Shown here: piece by piece, positions 1-4,643 of the stretch
Position numbering within the stretch: position 1 is the stretch's first letter
Layout: the number at the start of each line of letters is the position of its first letter
Assembly: GCA_021772555.1 (NCBI GenBank)
Contig: JAJFLT010000226.1
Location: 1-5,677, forward strand
DNA length: 5,677 bases
Direction: 5' to 3'
Origin: Opitutales bacterium
Lineage (GTDB): Bacteria > Verrucomicrobiota > Verrucomicrobiia > Opitutales > UBA2987
Translations under genes and position numbers: made by a program
Notes under the pieces: model-generated
The model's database searches: none
Seen by the model: the letters and a program-made list of their open reading frames with translations, nothing else
What the model was told of the DNA's origin: nothing

Positions 1-33
1 CGCGCCCGAAGGGCTCCAGCCCATCTGGGCGCG
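1..33. repeat. GC-rich nested inverted repeat at window edge
   Basis: CGCGCCC at 1-7 pairs perfectly with GGGCGCG at 27-33. Inside it GGGC at 11-14 pairs with GCCC at 19-22 around a TCCA loop. The structure is cut by the window start, so its full extent is unknown, and no T-run follows, so it is not a standard intrinsic terminator. It lies upstream of the ArsR-type gene and could be a transcript-end structure of an upstream gene, a leader structure, or chance in GC-rich DNA. Confidence 0.35.
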
Positions 34-121
34 AAGCCGCCTGGCATCTGCCACCGTGGCGCTACAAACATCATTCATCCACGAATTTGAGATAGGTTCT
101 AGTCAATTGAACGGAAAACAA

Positions 122-472
122 ATGGCGGCAACAGATGAAGAACTGGCCAAGCAGCTTTGGGCGCTGGGGGATATCGCGCGCCTGAAGATATTGCATATGC
201 TACCTCGGGCCAGCAATTGTGAACATGGCAATAATGTCTCCCAACTGGCGGAAAAGCTGGGCATGTCCCAGCCGACAGTTTCGCATCATTTGAGGATTTT
301 GCGCCAGGCCGGTCTGGTTAATAACAAGAAAATGTGCCGGGATGTATTCTATTGGATCGACCCCGAACAGGCCGAAACGGTTCTTACCCACCTGGCCGGT
401 ATTTTCGAGATCAACGAGCCACTGGAAACCAATCCCCTGTCATCGCAAAGAGAATCTCAGGCCCAGTCTTAA
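122..472 (+). CDS. ArsR-family winged helix-turn-helix regulator
   Basis: A small DNA-binding transcriptional repressor of the ArsR/SmtB fold, 116 residues from the ATG at 122. The helix-turn-helix is clear: VSQLAEKLGMSQPTVSHHLRI, with the recognition helix around SQPTVSHHLR, followed by the AGLV turn and a wing ending in RDVFYWIDP. The classic ELCVCDL arsenic/zinc motif is absent. A Cys-Glu-His just before the HTH and a Cys in the wing are the only obvious thiol/imidazole candidates, so the ligand is unknown. The ATG at 122 is preceded by a weak GGA at 113-115 and gives a family-typical length. A GTG at 56 would add 22 residues without a visible ribosome site, and the frame stays open to the window start. 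It converges on kdsB with a 14-bp gap. No target operon is visible; autoregulation is common in the family. Confidence 0.85.
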   Translation: MAATDEELAKQLWALGDIARLKILHMLPRASNCEHGNNVSQLAEKLGMSQPTVSHHLRILRQAGLVNNKKMCRDVFYWIDPEQAETVLTHLAGIFEINEPLETNPLSSQRESQAQS

Positions 473-486
473 CGGGCACGCTGATT

Positions 487-1245
487 TTACGCCTGCTTTT
501 CAACGGCCAGGAGGGCCTCAAAGGCGGCCACGTCTTCGGGGGTGTCGATTCCGATGTTGGCTTTTGTGGCGATGCCGACGGCTATAGTGAAACCGTTTTC
601 GAGTGCGCGGAGTTGTTCCAGTCTTTCGATTTGTTCCAGGCGTCCTGGGGCTAGGCTTCTGAACTGGTTTAAAAAATCGGCGCTATAAGCGTAGAGGCCG
701 AGATGCCAGAGGGCATTATTTTTTTTCAACCAGACGGCGTCCACATAGCCCTTGTGTTCCCGCGCGAAAGGTATGGGGGAGCGGGAAAAATACAGCGCCC
801 GGCCTTTTTCATCGAGAACGACCTTAACCTTGTTGTAATCGTTAAAATCTTCCTCCCGGCGAAAGGGCACGGCCAGGGTGGCCATATCGGCATGACCGCG
901 GATGAGCCCGGCCAGGGTCTCTATCTGGTCTTTTGTCACCATTGGCTCGTCGGCCTGAACATTGATGATGAAATCGGCTCCGATCCTGTCGTTGGCTTCG
1001 GCGATACGGTCGGTACCGCTGGGGTGTTCCTGGGAGGTCAAAATCGATTCGTAGCCCTGAGCGGTCAGGAGGTCGTCTAAAACCGGATCGTCTACGGCAA
1101 AATAAAGCGGCAGGAGCGGGGCTTGCGCGGCGATGCGCTCGGCGGTCCACAGAAGGAGCGGTTTCCCTTTGATTTCGTAAAGCAGCTTGCGGGGGAAACG
1201 CATGGAGGCCAGCCGGGCTGGTACCACAATGGCAATCTCAGGCAT
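487..1245 (-). CDS. kdsB: 3-deoxy-manno-octulosonate cytidylyltransferase (CMP-KDO synthetase)
   Basis: Cytosolic enzyme that activates KDO with CTP to give CMP-KDO and pyrophosphate, the donor for adding KDO to lipid A in lipopolysaccharide synthesis. The 252-residue length matches the family. Visible motifs in order are the N-terminal nucleotide loop PARLASMRFPRKLL (9-22), HPSGTDRIAEA (74-84), VQADEP with its catalytic-metal Asp (96-101), YFSRSPIPF (152-160), HLGLYAY (181-187), LEQLRALENG (209-218) and GIDTPEDVAAFE (232-243). All key family segments are present and nothing looks broken. It starts at an ATG with only a weak purine stretch upstream. It is divergent from the COG3323 gene, with 122 bp between starts, and convergent with the ArsR-type gene. 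On - strand, TATAAA (1328-1323) is a possible -10 but has no good -35. No other LPS gene is present in the window, so it looks monocistronic here. Confidence 0.96.
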   Translation of the reverse strand: MPEIAIVVPARLASMRFPRKLLYEIKGKPLLLWTAERIAAQAPLLPLYFAVDDPVLDDLLTAQGYESILTSQEHPSGTDRIAEANDRIGADFIINVQADEPMVTKDQIETLAGLIRGHADMATLAVPFRREEDFNDYNKVKVVLDEKGRALYFSRSPIPFAREHKGYVDAVWLKKNNALWHLGLYAYSADFLNQFRSLAPGRLEQIERLEQLRALENGFTIAVGIATKANIGIDTPEDVAAFEALLAVEKQA

Positions 1246-1352
1246 AAGATTAGAATTTTCTCAATGGCGACGGAATGAGGATGGGGAACGAATTAAAACT
1301 GGCAAAAGAATCAATTCACTACTTTATACATTAATAAGGAAAAGCAAACGCA

Positions 1353-1359
1353 AAAGGAG
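1353..1359 (+). promoter_or_regulatory. Strong Shine-Dalgarno for the COG3323 gene
   Basis: AAAGGAG lies 8 nt before the ATG at 1368 and supports that start. A second, even better AGGAGGT sits inside the gene at 1381-1387, 4 nt before an in-frame TTG (1392-1394, codon 9), so initiation at two sites is possible. Confidence 0.75.
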
Positions 1360-1367
1360 CGACTGCA

Positions 1368-1718
1368 ATGGAGAAAAAAGAGGAGGTTAATTTGCACATA
1401 TTTGTGCCGACGGAACATGTGGAAGCGGTACAGGAAGCGCTCCACGAGGCCGGGGCTGGCGTGGTGGGCAATTACGATCATTGCATGTCGGTGGTAGATA
1501 CCCGCGGTTCGTGGAGGCCGCTGGAGGGGGCCGATCCGCATACGGGAACGGTGGGTCAAATTTTTCACGGCGAGGAGTGCCGTATCGAGGTTCGTTGTCC
1601 GAGGGAAAACGTGCCCGCAGCATTGGAGCGGATTCATAGCGCCCATCCCTACGAGGAACCGCTGATCAATGTAATTCCTCTTTTGAATCACCTCTATAAG
1701 GTTTCCAAAACGGAATGA
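1368..1718 (+). CDS. COG3323-type protein (free-standing YqfO/NIF3-insert, PII/CutA-like domain)
   Basis: A 116-residue stand-alone version of the alpha/beta domain found inserted in some NIF3/YqfO proteins and related in fold to PII and CutA. The family signatures are plain: LHIFVPTEHVEAV near the N-terminus, the GAGVVGNYDHC block (29-39), WRPLEGADPHTGTVG (49-63), an EE-C-RIEV strand (69-75) and the closing HPYEEP (93-98). Cysteine, histidine and acidic residues in these blocks are plausible metal ligands, but no reaction is established for the family as far as I know. The domain is full length, so this is not a NIF3 fragment. It is the first gene of a likely two-gene operon: its TGA is 19 bp before the start of a ZIP metal transporter, which makes a role in metal sensing or trafficking a reasonable inference. 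The TTG at 1392 is an alternative start that gives the shorter N-terminus common in relatives. Confidence 0.88.
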   Translation: MEKKEEVNLHIFVPTEHVEAVQEALHEAGAGVVGNYDHCMSVVDTRGSWRPLEGADPHTGTVGQIFHGEECRIEVRCPRENVPAALERIHSAHPYEEPLINVIPLLNHLYKVSKTE

Positions 1719-1737
1719 ACTTCACTCTGCTAATAAA

Positions 1738-2481
1738 ATGCTTTTGTTCTGGATTATAGTTTTCAGTCTCGCCGGGACGGTGGGGACGATTGTCGGGGGT
1801 TCCCTTATTTTGATGTGCTCGCGCCAGGCGAGGGATAAATTCCTCTCCGCCATGGTGAGCTATGCGGCGGGCACACTTTTGTCGGTGTCCCTATTGAGGC
1901 TATTGCCAGAGGCGCTGGAATTGGAAAAGCCGTTTCCCGTCATGGGCACGGTCTTAACCGGAGTGGTTCTGTTCTTCCTGCTGGAGAAACTGCTCCTCTG
2001 GCGGCATTGCCATGAGCACGATTGCGAGGTGCACAGCGCGGGTGGACCATTGATCATCATCGGCGATTCCGTACATAATTTCGTGGATGGGATACTCATC
2101 GCGGCGGCCTTCCTGACTGACTTCTCGCTGGGAGTCACGACTGCCATTGCCATCATAATCCACGAGGTGCCCCAGGAAGTGGGCGACTTTTCCATCCTGC
2201 TCGATCACGGTTATAAAAAAGCCAAGGCCATGGGCCTGAATATTCTATCCAGTCTCACCACGGTCATCGGGGCGCTTCTCGGTTATTTTGCCCTCGATTA
2301 CCTGCGACCGGCGATCCCGTATGTATTGGCCCTTTCTGCGGCCAGTTTCCTCTACATTGCCACCGTCGATTTGATCGCCAATATGCACCGCCAAGGCAGG
2401 CACCAGGCACCTTGGACGCAGGTAGCTCTTTTCCTCGCCGGTATCGCCACCATCCTGCTGGCCACGGGGCTCCATCATTAA
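1738..2481 (+). CDS. ZIP-family divalent metal transporter
   Basis: An inner-membrane transporter of the ZIP (ZupT-like) family, normally importing Zn2+, Fe2+, Mn2+ or similar ions into the cytoplasm. At 247 residues it has the usual bacterial size, with about eight helices (roughly 4-26, 37-55, 69-86, 104-126, 134-155, 168-188, 193-214, 226-246). The metal-binding signatures are intact: HNFVDG in helix 4 (113-118) and HEVPQEVGDF in helix 5 (142-151). The loop after helix 3 carries the His/Cys-rich stretch HCHEHDCEVH (90-99), a typical metal-capture loop, and the protein ends in LHH. The metal cannot be read from sequence; the HEVPQE form of helix 5 is common in prokaryotic and plant-type ZIPs. 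It starts at ATG with no good ribosome site, 19 bp after the COG3323 gene, which suggests translation dependent on, or coupled to, the upstream gene. Confidence 0.93.
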   Translation: MLLFWIIVFSLAGTVGTIVGGSLILMCSRQARDKFLSAMVSYAAGTLLSVSLLRLLPEALELEKPFPVMGTVLTGVVLFFLLEKLLLWRHCHEHDCEVHSAGGPLIIIGDSVHNFVDGILIAAAFLTDFSLGVTTAIAIIIHEVPQEVGDFSILLDHGYKKAKAMGLNILSSLTTVIGALLGYFALDYLRPAIPYVLALSAASFLYIATVDLIANMHRQGRHQAPWTQVALFLAGIATILLATGLHH

Positions 2482-2490
2482 TCTGGAGCC
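2468..2490. terminator. Hairpin over the ZIP stop codon, possible weak terminator
   Basis: GGCTCCA (2468-2474) and TGGAGCC (2484-2490) form a perfect 7-bp stem with a 9-nt loop that contains the TAA stop. No T-run follows on either strand, so Rho-independent termination is doubtful. It may protect the 3' end of the operon mRNA. Confidence 0.3.
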
Positions 2491-2571
2491 GTCTCAATGC
2501 TGCTCGCAATGGGGTTTGGTGCCCATTCTTTATCGATTTACAAGATTTCGAAATGAGGTTTGAGCACTTTC

Positions 2572-3195
2572 TCAGTATCTCTTTCCCAATTCTGCCTCAA
2601 CTGTCTTGTAGGAGTATCTATGAGCAATCCCCATCGCAACGAGCGCAAAAATCACATCAAGATAATGCACGAAACCCAATATGCCATAACCGTAGGTCCG
2701 TATGTCGATTCCTTTCAGTGCTTCCGAATAAGATCCGTATATTAGAGATAGTTCATGAAATACAATAAACATGTTTCCCAGTAGGATGGAGAAGAACGTA
2801 ATTGTAGCCGCTGCTGTACCATACTTTCGACTTCGCCCTCGTCCTGCGATCCACATTGAATAGCCTATTGTAGCTCCAACACCAATGGCGTACAAGCTGC
2901 TTAACCAACCGCTTGTGACTGCGATCCAAAACCATGCTGAAGAACTTACTAGACCCATGACAATTCCGGCAATAATTGCCAGTTTGAAACTTTGTCTTTT
3001 TTCCGCTTTCCTAACAGCTTCAAGGTGTCTCTCAGCGCGCATTTCAAGCAACCTTGCATGAACGCTTGGGTCCTTGATAGTCTTTTTGGTCAATTTGCCC
3101 ATTTTTTTATTTGGACGGCAAAACGCCGCGATAATTAGGTAGGTTAACCTTAGGATCGCGTTTATCAAGAATATTAGTAATTTTTTGGCGAGCAA
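2572..3195 (-). CDS. Orphan multi-pass membrane protein of unknown function
   Basis: I do not recognise a named family. From the TTG at 3195 it has 207 residues with five predicted membrane segments (about 5-25, 71-93, 98-118, 127-148, 171-192) and a charged, basic, possibly helical stretch at 33-70 before the second. The middle block, W-IAV-SGW-----AIGVGATIGY---IAGRGR--KYGTAAA, resembles a pattern I associate with widespread uncharacterised bacterial membrane proteins; this is memory, not a search result. The start is uncertain: the TTG has no clear ribosome site, and the ATG at 3102 (residue 32) would drop the first hydrophobic segment and leave 176 residues with four helices. The gene is clearly richer in A+T than its neighbours, stands alone with non-coding DNA on both sides, and converges on the ZIP gene with a 90-bp gap. 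Horizontal acquisition is possible. Confidence 0.7.
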   Translation of the reverse strand: MLAKKLLIFLINAILRLTYLIIAAFCRPNKKMGKLTKKTIKDPSVHARLLEMRAERHLEAVRKAEKRQSFKLAIIAGIVMGLVSSSAWFWIAVTSGWLSSLYAIGVGATIGYSMWIAGRGRSRKYGTAAATITFFSILLGNMFIVFHELSLIYGSYSEALKGIDIRTYGYGILGFVHYLDVIFALVAMGIAHRYSYKTVEAELGKRY

Positions 3196-3360
3196 CAGAA
3201 ATTAAAGGTTTTCCTGAAGACGAGCAAATGATCTGCGTAGTTTTCCCTCCGAATTGAAAAATTTATGAGGCCTGTAAATCTGAGTAGGGTCTAGTTAGTT
3301 GGGTTGGCGCATCTTTTTTTATTTACAAGCCAAATCCCAGTGCGGGATACATCAGGAGGA
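3196..3360. other. AT-rich non-coding spacer
   Basis: This 165-bp stretch lies between the start of the orphan membrane gene and the end of the fusion gene. It should hold the promoter of the orphan gene on the - strand, but I cannot pick boxes with confidence. A short ATCCC/GGGAT hairpin (3334-3348) lies 13 bp past the fusion gene stop and lacks a T-run in that direction. No RNA gene or small ORF with a ribosome site is visible. Confidence 0.5.
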
Positions 3361-4464
3361 TCATATTTTTAAATAGAGCAGGTATAGTGTAAATGCGGTT
3401 ACGCCGAGGGCTGTCAGCCAGAGGAATATTTCCACTCGGCCGAATAGGGTGAGGAGGAAGAGGAGGTGGATGAAGTCGCGGTTGGCCATCTTTTCGGCCA
3501 GGTTCGGTTTCGGGTTTTCGGACACATCGCGTGTAGTGGTCGATTTGCTGGCGGTGACGAGGGCGTTGAGCATGAAAAAGGAGAGCAGGCTTCCGATGGC
3601 GGCGATTATGCCCAAATAGGTGTAGAGTTCCCGATCCATCGTTTTGGCCAACCCCAAACCGATGGCCAGGAAGAGGAAAAAATGGACGATGTTGTCGCAA
3701 TAGATGTCGAGTTTGGCCCCGAGCTTCGATTCCATGAATTTGAGCCGGGCCAGTTCACCATCGACACCATCCACCCAGGTTGAAAACACCAGCAAGGCAC
3801 CGCCCATGACGCACGGCCAATAGCCTCCTTTGAAAAACAGCCAAGCCGCTACCAGGCCGAGGAAAAAGCTGAAGAGTGTAACCTGGTTGGGCGTGAGGGC
3901 GGTATCGATGACCAACCGGGTGAGCCGGGTGGAGACGGTTCGGGAGAGCCAGCGGGTGACCAGGCTGTCGTTGCCCAAGCCGCCGCCTGCGCGCAGCAGC
4001 CGGTTGTGCTGAAGACGGAAATCTTCCTCCCGGTCAATACGATTTTCCGGATTCCCCGACAGGATTTCCACCGTTTCCGGGCCGTCTTTCCGGCACAGTG
4101 TGTGGATTGCTGCAGCGACTTCGTTTTTGTCGTGTAACGCTCGTCCATCCAAAACGATAATTCGCTCGGCCAGTTGCGACGCCTGGGCGGACTGAAAATT
4201 TTCCGCAATCAATTCCCATTTTATTTGCAGGCGCGAAACGGCGCGCAATTTTTTGCCCAAACCTTCCACTGCTCCGGGATGGTCGCCCAGGTAAACCAAT
4301 ACCTTCTCCACACCGATTTGCTGCAGAATGAGAAGGTTCCTCAGTAAAAAGGGAACCCCCGCCACGCATCGCCAATGCCATTGGACAAAATCGCCGGATT
4401 GGTCCGGAGCGGATAAATCGAGAATGGCCAGAGGAACTTGGCGGGAGGTGGAAGATTCGAGCAT
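3361..4464 (-). CDS. Nucleotidyltransferase-like / CDP-alcohol phosphatidyltransferase fusion
   Basis: A 367-residue membrane enzyme in two parts. Residues 11-155 resemble a sugar-nucleotidyltransferase fold (a GVPFLLRNLLILQQIGVEKVLVYLGDHP segment around 36-63 and VLDGRALHDKN at 104-114), but the usual N-terminal GxGxR...PK loop is not visible. Residues 170-367 are a CDP-alcohol phosphatidyltransferase with a complete D-xx-DG-xx-AR-(8)-G-xxx-D-xxx-D motif (D232, D235, G236, A239, R240, G249, D253, D257), preceded by TPNQVT, and about six helices. These enzymes move a phospho-alcohol from a CDP-alcohol to a hydroxyl acceptor at the membrane. The arrangement matches bifunctional inositol-1-phosphate cytidylyltransferase/di-myo-inositol-phosphate-phosphate synthases, and the gene is divergent from ino1, so an inositol lipid or inositol phosphodiester is the likely product (inference). 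Other acceptors remain possible. The ATG at 4464 lacks a good ribosome site. Confidence 0.88.
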   Translation of the reverse strand: MLESSTSRQVPLAILDLSAPDQSGDFVQWHWRCVAGVPFLLRNLLILQQIGVEKVLVYLGDHPGAVEGLGKKLRAVSRLQIKWELIAENFQSAQASQLAERIIVLDGRALHDKNEVAAAIHTLCRKDGPETVEILSGNPENRIDREEDFRLQHNRLLRAGGGLGNDSLVTRWLSRTVSTRLTRLVIDTALTPNQVTLFSFFLGLVAAWLFFKGGYWPCVMGGALLVFSTWVDGVDGELARLKFMESKLGAKLDIYCDNIVHFFLFLAIGLGLAKTMDRELYTYLGIIAAIGSLLSFFMLNALVTASKSTTTRDVSENPKPNLAEKMANRDFIHLLFLLTLFGRVEIFLWLTALGVTAFTLYLLYLKI

Positions 4465-4505
4465 GGACCAATCGAGTTTATGGAAAAAACCGAAGAAGGG
4501 CGCGT

Positions 4506-4572
4506 AGATTCTTAACAGTGGTTATTGACACGGCAGATGGAGGGTTTAATACAACTTTAAAGATTCTTAACA
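4506..4572. repeat. 12-bp direct repeat pair bracketing the ino1 promoter (candidate operator)
   Basis: AGATTCTTAACA occurs at 4506-4517 and again, identical, at 4561-4572, with starts 55 bp apart (about five helical turns). The copies lie on either side of a TTGACA -35 box in the divergent intergenic region. The second copy sits within a partial palindrome, TTAAAGATTCTTAA (4557-4570). A regulator binding both copies could block the promoter or loop the DNA; this is inference. Confidence 0.5.
4525..4552 (+). promoter_or_regulatory. Putative sigma-70 promoter of ino1
   Basis: TTGACA at 4525-4530 is a perfect -35 hexamer. With a 16-bp spacer the -10 would be TAATAC (4547-4552), a poor match. 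TTTAAT (4545-4550) matches better but leaves only a 14-bp spacer. The position, about 90 bp before the ino1 start, is sensible. Confidence 0.4.
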
Positions 4573-4573
4573 A

Positions 4574-4636
4574 ATGAATTCAACCTTGGGACTTCCTCTG
4601 GCGTGGTGTTTGAAAAAACTGGCGGTGGAAAAATAA
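4574..4636 (+). other. Possible 20-codon upstream ORF (leader peptide) before ino1
   Basis: ATG at 4574 opens a 20-codon frame ending at TAA 4634-4636, 7 nt before the ino1 GTG. The peptide begins MNSTLGLPLAWCLKK. It has no evident ribosome site and no run of one regulatory amino acid, so it could be chance. If translated, its ribosomes would finish over the ino1 start region and could couple or tune ino1 translation. Confidence 0.2.
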
Positions 4637-4643
4637 CAGCATT

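Noticed and set aside
703..1080. 125-residue + strand frame inside kdsB
   Set aside because: It lies wholly within kdsB on the opposite strand, has no ribosome site and no recognisable motif.
1246..1367. Promoter boxes for the COG3323 operon
   Set aside because: TATACA at 1325-1330 is a fair -10, but no -35 with 16-18 bp spacing is convincing, so it is not listed as a feature.
2412..2768. 118-residue + strand frame across the end of the ZIP gene
   Set aside because: It joins an out-of-frame part of the ZIP gene to non-coding DNA and the antisense of the orphan gene, with no domain or ribosome site.
3334..3348. ATCCC/GGGAT hairpin after the fusion gene
   Set aside because: The stem is only 5 bp and has no T-run in the direction of transcription, so I do not call it a terminator.
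3353..3363. AGGAGG on the + strand beside the fusion gene stop
   Set aside because: It looks like a ribosome site, but no ATG, GTG or TTG start with an open frame follows at a workable distance.
4034..4471. 145-residue - strand frame overlapping the start of the fusion gene
   Set aside because: Low-complexity Arg/Ser/Pro-rich translation typical of a wrong frame; the overlapping frame has the CDP-alcohol transferase motif.
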